Part shown: positions 33,151 through 43,718 of the stretch, piece by piece
How the letters are laid out: each line of letters starts with the position of its first letter
Position numbering within the stretch: the first letter of the stretch is position 1
Assembly (NCBI GenBank): GCA_963926055.1
Contig: CAWUVK010000003.1
Coordinates: 124,001-188,000 of the forward strand
Source of the DNA: CAJXJP01 sp963926055
GTDB lineage: Bacteria > Patescibacteriota > Gracilibacteria > BD1-5 > UBA6164
Length of the DNA: 64,000 nucleotides
Direction of reading: 5' to 3'
Position numbers and translations under genes: made by a program
The notes under the pieces: generated by a model
Told to the model about the DNA's origin: nothing
The model's database searches: none
The model's input: the letters and a program-made list of their open reading frames with translations, nothing else

Positions 33151-34443
33151 TTATTTTCTTTGGTGTACAAAATAACTTCCATTATGTTTTGCAAACATAA
33201 CTCATAAAATTAAGAATAGAGTATATGTTAAATGAGTAGATTCAAATATATGCAAGAATACATTCATTACTAATATGGCAATAAATCAAACCATTAATAA
33301 TTTTGAATCTTTATATAATCTCAATAAAATATTGAGTAAAATTAATACAAATAATGAAAAATAAATAAATCCTCATTCAGTGAGTTGTTGAATAAACCAA
33401 CTTTCTGGAATATAATATGCTTCATCTTCGACAGAAATTTCACCTTCATGGACACTTCTAAATGCTGGGCCAGATGTTGCTAATCCTGAACCAAAAGGCT
33501 TTTCTAAAAATCTATCAACTCAAATTTCCATTCTTTCCATATGTCCAGCTGTAGATCATGGACGAACCACTGCGTAAAATAATTTTTCTTGAAATACCAC
33601 TCATAAAATACCAAAAAATATTATACAACCAGCGACAATTGGTAAAATATATTTTCTTACTCTGTAATAAATATATTTAATATTGAGTAAAAATAGACTC
33701 ACTCAAGCAACTCAAATCCCAAGTAAAGCAGAACGTGAATATGTTATGAGTACCAACCAAAACATAAATATAGTGAATAATACATTATGAAATTGGAATT
33801 TATTTTTCTGAATATGCAACATTAATGTTGTGTAAACAATCAAGAAATATCACATTGCATTCGGTCATTCTAAAATTCATTGAAAACGTTTGATTCCAGA
33901 TCTTTCTAAACCATGATGCGTTGGAACAGCTTGTTGAGTTGTAGAATATGCTCCATAATCAGTAAAGCCAAAGAAAATTAATCTATCTTCCCCAAAAACA
34001 AATTTTACTAAAAATCATAAAAATATTGATGCACTGGCAGAAATTAAAAAATATTTAATTAATTTTTCAGCAGATATTTGTAGAAATTCAGCAGAATGTT
34101 TATAAATTAACAATATTCCTAAAAAGAAAAAATCATATCTTCCACCATGTACAATATGCGAAATTCATAAACCATTTACCAGAGTAATCCCAATTCAGTA
34201 AACAAAATAAGAAAGTACTAATATATCTAATACATCAAGTTTTGGTTTTATTTTTTTACGAATAAATTCAATTGCAGCGAGAATAGCGAGTGCTACAATA
34301 AGTAATTCTTTTATGAAAAATCCAAAAAATGGAACTCAAAGTTTATATTCAAAAAATACTTTTATAAGTACATAAAAAGGCATTAACGCTATAAAAATAA
34401 CAGTTCACCATGTAAATAAGTTCCAATTTTTTGCTGTGTTCAT
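33151..34443 (-). CDS. O-antigen ligase/polymerase-like membrane protein
   Basis: 430 aa with about 11-12 hydrophobic helices. The large periplasmic loop has RPGSTAGHMERMEIGVDRFLEKPFGSGLATSGP, which matches the Wzy_C/WaaL pattern (R...H...W..al..i..nPl.G.G). Such proteins polymerise or transfer surface glycans onto lipid or protein acceptors. TGA-Gly occurs throughout. It is followed (in transcription order) by the 888-aa secreted protein, and a GT4 glycosyltransferase lies upstream on the same strand, suggesting surface glycan or glycoprotein synthesis. Confidence 0.85.
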
Positions 34444-34533
34444 CGTTTTTATTTAATGTATATTTTTTTTATAATAAAAATAAAATCAAAAATGTAAACT
34501 ATCTTTGATTTTATTTTTGACTTTTATGTTTTT

Positions 34534-34563
34534 CTGACTAAATTCTGCAAGCTATTTTATACA
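34534..34563 (+). promoter_or_regulatory. Candidate promoter on plus strand between two minus genes
   Basis: CTGACT, an 18-nt spacer and TATACA, about 7 nt before the transcript proposed at 34570. It would explain the plus-oriented terminator at 34632-34658. The match to consensus is moderate. Confidence 0.35.
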
Positions 34564-34569
34564 CCTATT

Positions 34570-34656
34570 ATGGAATGTAATGGTTGATGAAATATGCATA
34601 TAAAACTCGCATAGTTGTACTCCAACTTTTGAGCCTACATTTTGTAGGCTTTTTTT
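34570..34656 (+). ncRNA. Candidate small RNA or leaderless 14-codon peptide
   Basis: A promoter-like pair upstream and a strong plus-strand terminator downstream define a roughly 87-nt transcript between two minus-strand genes. It opens with an ATG-led frame of 14 codons (MECNGGGNMHIKLA, two Gly as TGA) ending TAG at 34612-34614. Part of it (ATGC..AAACTCG.ATA..TAGT.GTAC) resembles the serS-downstream spacer near 16884. Whether it is an sRNA or a mini-mRNA cannot be told; no known RNA family was recognised. Confidence 0.35.
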
Positions 34657-34658
34657 TT
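34632..34658 (+). terminator. Plus-strand terminator without a plus-strand gene
   Basis: Stem AGCCTACA / TGTAGGCT, 3-nt loop, then nine T. The T-run is only on the plus strand, so it does not serve the adjacent minus-strand glycosyltransferase, whose stop it touches. Confidence 0.8.
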
Positions 34659-35775
34659 ATTTAAGTAATTTAAGAATATTTTTCCCAAAATTTTCGTCTG
34701 AAAATTTTTCTGCTTGATTTTGACAATTTTCTGGAGAATAGACTCAAATAATATTATTTTGGTGAAATATTTTAAATTTTTCAACAAAATCATTTTCATC
34801 TTCATAAAATTCACCCGTTTTTCCGGCTATTGAAGTTTCTGTGATTCATCACTGATTAATTCAAAAAACTGGTTTTCATGCAGCCATGACCTCAACAGCT
34901 GCAATTCCAAAATCTTCTACTCAGGAAAAAATTCATCATTTTGACTCTCCAACTATTTTTTCTAACTCTTCACCTGATTTATATCAAACAAATTCTATAT
35001 TTTTAGATGTTGCTAATTGCATTAAATCTTTTTGTTGGTCTCAAATTCATACTATTTTTAATTTTTGTTCAGGCATTTTATTAAATGCTTTTATTATTGT
35101 ATCAACTTTTTTCCACTCTGTAAGTGCTGAAATAGTGATATAATAATCTTGAGTTTCATATTTTTTAGCAGCGAGTGTAAATCTTTTTGTTTCAACTGGA
35201 GGATAAATCACATGATAATCATCTCGGTTATAATATTTTTTTATTCTTTTTGCTGCTATGGCACTCGCAATCACAGGAATATCTACACGAGCAGAAGCTG
35301 TGTAATCCCAGATTCTTGTTTGTAAGAAAAATTTATTGAGAAAAAATCATTTTAATCAACTATCCCATCAAATCATTTTTTTATATTCATTGGTTTGATG
35401 CCATAAATATCCAGATGGAGAATGATAGTAGACAATAAATTGTGTTTCAGGTTTGGTAATACATCCATGAGCAAAACTACTCGAACTACATAAAACCAGA
35501 TCATATTCACTTAAATCAATTTGTTCTACACTTCTTGCCATGAGATTTATAGACAATCTTTGTCTTTTTGTCCAAGAATATCTTTTTTGGCTTGGAAGAG
35601 AAAATACTTGCGGATGAATTTTTTCTTTTGGAAAATCTTTTTCTACTTTTTTTTCGTCATACATTAAAGTGAAAATATTAGCCTGAGGAAAGAGTTTCAT
35701 AAATTCTTGAACTACTTTCTCAGCTCATCATAGTTTTACTAACATTTCATGTACAATAGCTACTTTTTTAGGCAT
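34657..35775 (-). CDS. GT4-family glycosyltransferase
   Basis: 372 aa. The N-terminus MPKKVAIVHEMLVKLGGAEKVVQEFMKLFP is the group 1 (GT4) signature GGAEkv, with both glycines as TGA. Later come YYHSPSGYLW, VYPPVETKRF, YYITISALTEWKKVDTIIKAF, KLKIVGIGDQ and the acceptor/donor E-x7-E region FGIAAVEVMAAWKPVF. It transfers a sugar from a nucleotide donor to a glycan or lipid on the cytoplasmic face. It lies upstream of the O-antigen ligase-like gene, and the two are plausibly one surface-glycan unit. Confidence 0.9.
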
Positions 35776-35883
35776 AATTTTTAGTTAAAAGTTTTTTACT
35801 TGTCTAAAATATAACAATATTTTGAAAAAAATAAATTTTATGATACTATTTTATGGAATTTAATTTAATTTTAAACAAAAAAA

Positions 35884-36540
35884 ATGATTAAAAAATTATT
35901 TTTACTCACAATAATTTTCCTCGGAATATTCCAAATTTGAAATGTTTTTGCAGATACTAAAACTACACAAAAAGAGTATCAAAATTCTGCTAAAGAATAT
36001 AATAAATTAAAAACTCAATATAATAATAAGATAGAAGAGTTTGATAAACAAATTAAAAGATTAGAAAATGAATGAAATACTCAATCAGCTGATTATCTCA
36101 AAAAAGAAAAAAAATCATATATTGATACTGAATCAAAAAAATTAGAAACTGCTAAATCAACAATGAATACAAATTTAGAAGCTTTTAATGAAGAACGTAA
36201 TAAAGAGTGTGAAGATTCTAAAAACTGTATAGATAAAGATACATTTATGTTTAATACAGGTTCTGGTTTTTGAATTTGACCATCTTTTGGTTGAAACTCT
36301 ACGTCAGAGTGAGTAAATAATGTTTTTGGAACAGTAATTCAAAAATTAATGGTGGCACTGTGAGCTTTATCTGTACTGATTATGACTGTTTGAGGATGAT
36401 ATATTATCTTGTATCACGGTCAAGATGAACTTTTATCAAAAGGGAAATCTATATTTATGTCTGGTGTGATTGCTCTAATCGTCGCATTAAGTTCATATAT
36501 GATCGTAGGATTACTCAGATTTATTTTGTATAATACATAA
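35884..36540 (+). CDS. T4SS-pilin-like membrane protein 1, with coiled-coil ectodomain
   Basis: 218 aa with a signal peptide (ending NVFAD). Residues about 25-120 form a long charged coiled coil (QKEYQNSAKEYNKLKTQYNNKIEEFDKQIKRLENE). Then come a Gly/Ser/Phe patch with a Cys pair (CEDSKNC) and two C-terminal hydrophobic helices split by a polar turn (LSVLIMTVGGGYIILYHGQDELLSKGKSIFMSGVIALIVALSSYMIV). This two-helix part matches the layout of small CPR T4SS-pilin/VirB2-like proteins. It is the first of four tandem genes of the same layout. Confidence 0.7.
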
Positions 36541-36547
36541 AAAACAA

Positions 36548-36973
36548 ATGAAATATATTTATACATTTTTAGCAACAGCATTATATTTTTTGTTGGCAAG
36601 TCATGCTTTTGCAGTAGATAGTTCTCCAAGAATAAATTGTTATGGACTTCCATGATGTCCGGATTGAAATAAAGCAGTACCTTCTAAACCTAATGTGAGT
36701 GAAAACTCTTTTACTGAGGCAATTGCTGACGCAATCGCTTTTATTATGCCATATGTTGCTATTTTTGCAATTATTGCTGTGATGATTTCAGGTGTAATGT
36801 ATTTGATTTCTGCCGGAGATGAAGATAAAGTAAATCGTGCAAAAAAATGGATTATTTGGTCACTTTTGTGAGTGCTACTATCTATAAGCTCTTGGTTTAT
36901 AATTGCTACACTTTGACAGTTAAATTTTAACTCATCAAGTTCTTCGAATCCAGCCACTATGTCACCAAATTAA
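36548..36973 (+). CDS. T4SS-pilin-like (VirB2-type) protein 2
   Basis: 141 aa. Signal peptide MKYIYTFLATALYFLLASHAFAVD, then a short Cys-containing segment (CYGLPGCPDG) and two helices around a charged turn: IIAVMISGVMYLISAGDEDKVNRAKKWIIWSLLGVLLSISS. The YLISAGDE.KV..AKK pattern is the best match in this cluster to the T4SS pilin family known from CPR. It starts 7 nt after the previous gene. Confidence 0.75.
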
Positions 36974-36988
36974 TATTAATATAAAAAT

Positions 36989-37354
36989 ATGAAAAAAATT
37001 TTATTTTCACTTATTGCTTTTGTAACCACTCTCCAAATAACTTTTGCTGAGCAAAAACCGCAGTATTTAAAGGATATGCTTCCAAATTCTCAAGATGTTT
37101 TGGTAGACTGAGATAATGCGGACAAACAAATCGATAACTTTTTATTTTGGATAAGAGATTCAATCGATACATTATTACCGATTACTGCCATTGGAGTATT
37201 TCTTTTTGTTGGGATTCGTCTCGGATTAGCAAGATGAAATCCTGATGAATTCAAAAAATCTTGGATGCAATTTATTTATGCTATTGTAGGTATTTTTGTG
37301 GTAAGTTTTGCTTGGGCTGCTGTGAAACTTGTAGCTGGAATTAATATATTTTAA
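36989..37354 (+). CDS. T4SS-pilin-like protein 3
   Basis: 121 aa. Signal peptide MKKILFSLIAFVTTLQITFAEQ, an acidic linker (PNSQDVLVDGDNADKQIDNF) and two hydrophobic helices with the charged turn RGNPDEFKKSWMQF. It has the same layout as its neighbours but a divergent sequence. It starts 15 nt after gene 2. Confidence 0.65.
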
Positions 37355-37363
37355 TATAAAAAA

Positions 37364-37786
37364 ATGAAAAAATTATTTATTTATTTTGCTATAATTGTTG
37401 CAGGGTTTTGTTTTTTTTTACAAGAAATAACATTTGCAAATTGTTCGTATAGTACATGATCAAATGTGAAAGAGAATGTAGGTGAATGTTTTACATCTGG
37501 ACAAACAAGTGCTGTACATGTAGATGACGCAAAAATAGAAACAGGATTTAAATCTATGATTAGCAATTGGGTAGAAAATATCGCATTAATTTTAGGATTA
37601 CTTTCTGTAGGTTCTTTGATTTACTGAGCTTTGAGTATGACACTTTCAACTTGAGACGATGAAAAAATTAAAAAATCAAAAGATATAGTTAAATGGTCAA
37701 TTATTTGATTTATTGCTATTTTATCAGCGAGTACCGTTGTATCATTGGTAATTAATTTTATGTATCAAATTTGAGCAAGTATATAA
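37364..37786 (+). CDS. T4SS-pilin-like protein 4
   Basis: 140 aa. Signal peptide (MKKLFIYFAIIVAGFCFFLQEITFANC), a Cys-containing stretch (CSYSTGSNVKENVGECF) and two helices around STGDDEKIKKSKDIVKW. The GDDEKIKKSKDI turn is close to that of gene 2 (GDEDKVNRAKKW), showing the paralogy. It starts 9 nt after gene 3 and runs into the protease gene 2 nt later. Confidence 0.7.
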
Positions 37787-37788
37787 TT

Positions 37789-38664
37789 ATGAATAATAAA
37801 AATAGTCCATCACAGGTTTGATTATTTATCGCTGTAACGATTTTTTTAACAGGAGTAGTTTTTCTTATAAAAAACTACTTTTTTGTGAGTTTTCAACCAC
37901 AAATGGAAGAACAATTAATCGAAACTGATAAAAATATTGAAGAATATCAAGTGCAAGAACCAGATGATTTTTTTGAAACAGATGATGAAAAAGTTTCAAA
38001 TATTCTTAAAGAGTATTATGCTTCAGCTGCGCCATTTATGTTTCATTATTTTCCTGATAATTTTGATAAAATAGGACAAGATTATTCAAAATTATTTTGA
38101 GATTTTCTTTCTTCAGACATGATCAAAAAATCTGTTTTTGATTTGCACGTTCAAATGCATCAAAATAAATATGATGTAAGAGGAAAAATGAAAAATAAAA
38201 GCATAAAAATGTATGGTATAGAAGATCTTTCAAAAGAAGAATTTCTCGCAGTTGCTATCCATGAATTTGCTCATTTTGTAGATATTTATTATTTTCAAAA
38301 AAAAGTAATTCGAGATTTAAGTGAAAATTTTTATGGTATTTCTTGGGAATCAACAAAAGTTATTAAACCTTGATTAAAGCAAAGTGATTTTGTGTCTGGT
38401 TATGCAATGACAAATAAATATGAAGATTTCGCTGAAAGTTTCACATATTATGTTTTACATAATCAAGATTTTTTACAAAAAGCACAAAAATCAGAGATTT
38501 TAATGAAAAAATATAAATATTTTTGAGTCTATTTTTTCAAAAAAGATGACTTTAAACAACAAGATTTTTCAATAGATAACGAAGTATTAGACTATTATCG
38601 GGATATAACCAAGATTCCTTTTGATATAGAAAATCTGTTGCAGTATTTAAAAAAATGAATATAA
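37789..38664 (+). CDS. Membrane-anchored HExxH metallopeptidase-like protein
   Basis: 291 aa. One N-terminal helix (GLFIAVTIFLTGVVFLIKNYFF, residues 11-32), then an acidic linker and a zincin-like domain. FLAVAIHEFAHFVDIYYF contains HEFAH, the HExxH zinc site, and KYEDFAESFTYYV downstream could give the third ligand, as in peptidases with a glutamate ligand. Signal-anchor topology would put the domain outside the cell. It is the last gene of the pilin-like cluster (2 nt after gene 4), so processing or remodelling of that apparatus or of the wall is a reasonable guess. Confidence 0.7.
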
Positions 38665-39033
38665 TTCCAATTGTCAGAAAGAAAACATCTTTACTTACAT
38701 GGAAAAATATTCATTTTTTTTGTAAGAAAATCTTTTCTTTCAATTAACAAAATCATCAAAACATTTATAGAATTTATAAAGTTATTAAGCTCTTATTAGA
38801 GAGCTCTCTTTTGTATGTTTATAGAAAAATACTTGAAATTAAAGTCATAAAAACCGTTCAAAATTTACCAAAAAATAAACACACTTAATAACTTTTCAAT
38901 TTTATAAAAAATATTTTTTAGAAATCGATAAGACTCAATCAATAAATGAATACTTCCTTTTCTAACGTATTATGAATACGAAAAAATAAATATTTTTGAT
39001 GTAATATTTTATATTAGTAAAAATCAATGAAAA
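38665..39033. other. 369-nt intergenic region with imperfect hairpins
   Basis: No coding frame was supported on either strand. It holds an imperfect inverted repeat at 38680-38740, a weak terminator-like hairpin at 38788-38810 (AGCTCT / AGAGCT then CTCTTTT) that may end the pilin-protease transcript, and a small hairpin CGTATT / AATACG at 38965-38979. The rest is AT-rich sequence and presumably includes the RNase J promoter. Confidence 0.5.
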
Positions 39034-41103
39034 ATGAAAGATTTTTTAGATGAATTAGATAGAGAATTAGAAACAACTCCAAATCAATGAGAAAATAACT
39101 CAAATATTCAAGAGGTTCAAACTCAATGACCAAAAGTTGAAGTTGTAAAAGAAAATAAACAACATTCTCAAAATCAATCAAAACAAAATAACAAAAATCC
39201 TCAAAACTCAAATAATAACCAAAATAATCAAAAAAAACCTGGAAATAATCCACAAAATAATCCACAAAATAACCAACAAAATAATCTACAAAAGAAAAAA
39301 CCTGGAAATAAAAAACCACTTCAAAACAGAAAAAAACCAAATAATTCTCAAGCAATAAAAGGGAAATTTGTTTCTGATTTTCCTGAAACTAAATTTTATC
39401 TTCCTTCATTAAGAGAAGGGTATACAAGATTTATTCCAGTTGGTGGGAATAATGAAACAGGGGCAAAAAATATGGGTATGGTGCAATATGCAGACGATAT
39501 TATTATCGTTGATTGTGGTGTACAATTTGCTGATGCTGATATGTATGGGGTAAATTACTCAATTCCTGATGTTTCATTTCTTACAAAATATAAAGACAAT
39601 ATTAAATGAATGTTATTAACACATGCGCATTTAGATCATATTGGTTCTTTAAAACATATTTTACCAGCATTAGGAATGCCAGTAGTTTATGGAACAAAAT
39701 TAACAGTAGGGCTAGCAAAAAAAGCAATTGCAGAAGCTGGATTATTACCACATACAACTTTTATTGAAATTGACGCTTGAAAAGGAGATAAATTTAAAGT
39801 TTGAGAATTTGATATTGAATTTTTTAAAGTAAATCATTCAATTCCAGATTGTGCTGGTATTTATATTGAATCTCCAGGTGGAGCAAAATTTGTACATACA
39901 GGTGATTTTAAAATTGATTTCACTCCTGCTATTGATGAACCAGCTGACCTTTCTAGAATTGGTGAGATTGGTTCAAGATGAATTACAATGCTCATGTCAG
40001 ATTCAACTGGTTCAGTGAGAAAAGGATTCTCAAAATCAGAAAAAGATGTTGGAGAAGCATTAGAAGAAATTGTAAAACATCATCATAAAGGAAGACTAAT
40101 TATTGCTGCTTTTTCATCTTGGATTTCAAGAGTTCAACAACTCGTGGATATTTGTGATAGATATGATAAAACAATTTTCCTTTCTGGAAGATCTATGGTT
40201 GAAAATGTTCAAATCGCAAAAGATTTAGGGTATCTAAAAATCAAACCAGGAATCATGAAAAAAATGACTCCTAAAGCAACTCAAGGAATTCCTCCACATA
40301 AGCAAGTTATTATCACAACTGGTTCGCAAGGTGAAGAATTCTCTGCACTTTCAAGAATGTCAGAATGAAGACATCCATCTATTGAAATAGTAAAATGAGA
40401 TACAGTAGTATTTTCATCTTCAACTGTTCCAGGGAATGAAAAATCAGTAATTGGAATTATTAACAAACTTATTAAATTAGGAGCAAAAGTAATTACAAAA
40501 GATGATAAAGAAGTTCATACTGGTGGTCATGCATTTCAAGAAGAACAAAAAATAATGATTCAATTAATCAAGCCTAAATATTTTATGCCAGTTTTTGGTG
40601 ATTTATATTTTAGAACGGTTCATAAAGATACTGCTCTCACGGTTGGTATGAAAGAAGAAAATTGTTTACTAATTGATAATGGTGCAATTGTAGATTTTGC
40701 TCCAAATGGAAATATTTTTAGATCAAGAATTAAAGCTCCAATCCAAGAAATTATTATTGATGGAAATGGAATGGGAACAGCTGGTTCTCATGTAATTAAA
40801 GCCAGAGAAAAAATGATGAACTCAGGTACTTTAGTTATTGTTTACAAAATTGATAAAAAAACAAAAGCTATTCTTGGACATATAAAATTAGAAACCAGAG
40901 GGCTAGTATATCTAGATGAAGTAAGATCAATTCATAGAATGATCATTAAAAAATCAAGAGATATTTATGAAAATACTATTAAAGATGTTCCTGATATGGA
41001 AGAAAAAGATTTAATCAAAATTATTAGAACAGATTTAGAAAAATTTCTTTTACAAAAACTCGATAGAGAACCAATGATCATCCCAATGATTATGGAAGTG
41101 TAA
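39034..41103 (+). CDS. rnj: Ribonuclease J
   Basis: 689 aa. An N-terminal extension of about 110 residues is very rich in Asn, Gln, Lys and Pro (low complexity). The metallo-beta-lactamase core follows: FIPVGGNNETGAKNMGMVQY, HAHLDH (residues 197-202, zinc site; most family members have HGHEDH), HSIPDCAGIYIESP, TGDFKIDFTP and SDSTGS. The beta-CASP part has FSSWISRVQQLVD and FLSGRSM. The C-terminal motif HTGGHAFQEEQ precedes KPKYFMPVFGD. It acts in mRNA decay and rRNA processing. ATG 39034 was preferred over the out-of-frame ATG 39027. Confidence 0.95.
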
Positions 41104-41125
41104 AAAAAATATTTTTACAGTTTAC

Positions 41126-41162
41126 AAAAGACAAAAACACATTAAAATGTTTTTGTCTTTTA
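41126..41162 (+). terminator. Terminator after rnj
   Basis: A 14-bp stem (AAAAGACAAAAACA / TGTTTTTGTCTTTT) with an 8-nt loop. Confidence 0.85.
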
Positions 41163-41181
41163 TTTTTTAGAGCAAAAGATT

Positions 41182-42264
41182 ATGAAAAACTTATTAGTGG
41201 TATTAGCAATAGCCGTTATCGGTTATGGTGTTTGGAATTATACACAAGAACAAAAACAAATCGAAGAAGCAAAACAAGAATTATGAATTGGTCAAAATAC
41301 TGATCAAACTGATAATAATACACAAAATCAAAATCCAGATTCAGATACATGAGATAATAAAGTAGATTCTCAATGATCTCAAGAGGAAAAAGAACAAGAA
41401 AATTATCAACCAGTGGAAGATAATTCACCAGATACTTTTTCTATTAAATTTCTTAACGAAAATGAATTTATCCAACTTGATGAAATGCAAGAAAGTGATA
41501 TTTTAGATGGAAAATTAGAAATTTCATGAAAAACACTCACAAATGTTGATTCTATTCGTGTTACTTTTGAAAATAAAGATTCAAGTTATCCAAATGATGA
41601 TTATACATTAAATCAGTTCTCAGCTGGAGACAATACATTTTTATATAGAGCATTTTCTCAATATCAAGTATTTGATTATGGGACAAACGTATATCAATTT
41701 ATTGCGAAATCAGGAAATAAAGAATCTATTCTAGAATTAACTATTTATAATCCAGAAGAAAAACTAGATCAACTCGAAAATGTTAATACAATGGATATTG
41801 ATATTTCAGCTTTGCCAAGAGGATCAGAATATGGAAATCCAGTAAAAGTTTCAGAATCAACAGTTTCTTATAGTGATATTTCATGATTAGAAATATCAGC
41901 TATCAAAGATTTAGAGTTTGAATGTTCAAATGAATATATTTTATCTCAAACTAATAGATTAGATATTGGAACTATTTGGTGGAATACATGTAGACCAAAT
42001 AAAAATGAAACTTCAATTTCATATTTTGTATTATCTGTCGATGAAACTGGTACCTATAAATATGCAAAACACTATGTTTCAAATAATTATTATGGTATTT
42101 TAGAATTAGAACAAGCTGATGTTTCAAAAACTTGGAATTCACTCGAAACTCAAGAAGCAAAAAACAATTGGTTAAAAGAAAAAAATGCTGAATTAAAAGC
42201 TGTAAATGATAACTTTACACTTGCTGAGGTTACAAATAATTTATTTAATGAAATAACAAAATAA
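41182..42264 (+). CDS. Membrane-anchored exported protein, unknown family
   Basis: 360 aa. An N-terminal anchor helix (MKNLLVVLAIAVIGYGVWNY) leads into a linker of about 60 residues rich in Q, N, D and E, then a strand-rich globular domain (FSIKFLNENEFIQLDEMQ, LEISGKTLTNVDSIRVTFENKDSSYPNDDYTL) that looks Ig-like, with two Cys in the second half. It shares the anchor-plus-disordered-linker layout of the 8440 and 9610 proteins but not their sequence. TGA-Gly is present. It sits 3 nt before pyrH. Confidence 0.7.
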
Positions 42265-42267
42265 TTC

Positions 42268-42963
42268 ATGAGAGTACTATTGAAAATTTCTGGTGAAGCT
42301 TTAGCTTGAAAACAAGCATGAGGATTAGATTATGTAATGTTAGATGAAGTTTGTGAAAAAATTAAAAATCTCGTTAAAAAATGAATCGAGGTAGGATTGG
42401 TTGTATGAGCTGGAAATTTTATCCGTGGGAGTGAGATAGAAAAAATCAATATAGATAGATGTAATGGTGATAATATGTGAATGCTAGCTATAAATATTAA
42501 TGCTATAGCTCTGAGTGATGTATTAAATAGAAAATGAATTCATACAAAAATTTTAAATTCTTTTGGGATTGATGGAATAGCAGATAGATTTAATAAACAT
42601 AAAGCTATAAAAGACCTTCAATCTGGAAAAGTTATTATATTTGCTGGATGAACAGGAAATCCATACTTTACTACTGATACAGCAGGGGTTTTAAGAGGAT
42701 TAGAAATCGAAGCAGATTTGATGATAAAAGCAACAAAAGTAAATGGAGTATACGATAAAGATCCAATGAAATTTGATGATGCAGTATTTATTCCTCATGC
42801 GACTTATGACGAAGTAATTACGAAAAATCTTCGTGTTATGGATCAAACAGCAATTGCATTAGCAAAAGAAAATTCTATGAAACTAAAAGTAGTTTCTCTG
42901 TATGACGAAGACGCTATTTTGCATAGTATTTTATGAAAAAATGTTGGGACCCTTATTAGTTAA
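42268..42963 (+). CDS. pyrH: UMP kinase
   Basis: 231 aa. An amino-acid kinase-fold enzyme making UDP from UMP. Motifs: LLKISGEALAGKQ (family start K-SGEaL.G), VVGAGNFIRG, MGMLAININAIALSD, VIIFAGGTGNPYFTTDTAG and KATKVNGVYDKDP. TGA encodes several glycines of the phosphate-binding loops. A TAA ends the gene immediately before the promoter region of rpmH. Confidence 0.95.
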
Positions 42964-42971
42964 AAAAAACT

Positions 42972-42999
42972 TTGACATTTTGTATTTTTTCAATACGAT
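42972..42999 (+). promoter_or_regulatory. Sigma70-type promoter upstream of rpmH
   Basis: TTGACA (perfect -35), a 16-nt spacer and TACGAT. A second TATAAT lies close to the rpmH ATG (about 13 nt upstream), so two start points are possible. Confidence 0.6.
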
Positions 43000-43062
43000 G
43001 TGTCAGCAAAAAATATTAGGTTTCAAGAAACAACCGTAATTTAATTATAATCTCTTTAGACA

Positions 43063-43305
43063 ATGTTAGGAAAATTAAAGAAAAGAAAAAGACTTAGAGT
43101 TCATGGTTTCCTTAAAAGAAGTTCTACTGTTAGTGGGAAAAATGTTTTAAAAAACAGAAGAAGAAAAGGTAGACATCAACTTACTGTAAGTTACCCAAAA
43201 AGATATCAAGAAATCAATGGGAAAGCTAAAATGCATATTGTTGCAGGTGGTACAGCAAGAAAAACTCCATTCGATGGAAAAGGTAACTTTATTAAAAGAA
43301 AATAA
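43063..43305 (+). CDS. rpmH: 50S ribosomal protein L34 with C-terminal extension
   Basis: 80 aa, nearly twice the usual 44-47. Residues 6-43 (KKRKRLRVHGFLKRSSTVSG, then NVLKNRRRKGRHQLTVS) are L34. Where other L34 proteins end (LTVS) this one continues for 37 basic residues, YPKRYQEINGKAKMHIVAGG then TARKTPFDGKGNFIKRK. The position before rnpA and yidC is canonical. The reading frame is intact and the extension has ribosomal-protein-like composition, so a sequencing error is unlikely. Confidence 0.93.
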   Translation: MLGKLKKRKRLRVHGFLKRSSTVSGKNVLKNRRRKGRHQLTVSYPKRYQEINGKAKMHIVAGGTARKTPFDGKGNFIKRK

Positions 43306-43344
43306 GAGTAATGAGTATACCTCATTGCTTTTTCTTGTTTTTTA

Positions 43345-43716
43345 ATGCAATTAATTGTGATCTCGAAAAAATTTAGATTAAAACAAAGAGAGGTAAAAAA
43401 GGTTTTACAAAGAGGAAAACCTTTTTTTTCTTATGGAATTGTTTTAAATTATACAAAAAATAAATTATCCAACAATAGATTTGCCATTGTAATTTGATGA
43501 AAATCAGTTATAACCAATGTGCAAAGAACATCATTTCGTAGAAAATTTTATGATTTGATGCGTGAATATATAGATATAAAAAATAACGATAGTTATTATG
43601 ATTTTATATTTGTGGTAAAAAAGCAAACAAAATTGAATGGTCGTGATGTTGATTCAGTACAATCATTTCAAAAAGACATACAATTTTTAATTTGAAAAGT
43701 TTTTAATAAAAAATAG
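43345..43716 (+). CDS. rnpA: Ribonuclease P protein component
   Basis: 123 aa. RnpA assists the RNase P RNA in 5' tRNA maturation. It starts MQLIVISKKFRLKQREVKKVLQRGKPFFS and has FAIVIGGKSVITNVQRTSFRRKFYDLMRE, a diverged form of the RNR motif (usually ...vkRNrlKRrlRE), followed by DFIFVVKKQT. Two adjacent Gly are TGA TGA. It ends in TAG 2 nt before yidC. The weak RNR motif lowers certainty slightly, but position and size agree. Confidence 0.9.
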
Positions 43717-43718
43717 AT

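Noticed and set aside
38665..39033. tRNA or other structured RNA gene in the intergenic region
   Set aside because: No cloverleaf, TTCGA loop or CCA-like end was found; only weak AT hairpins.
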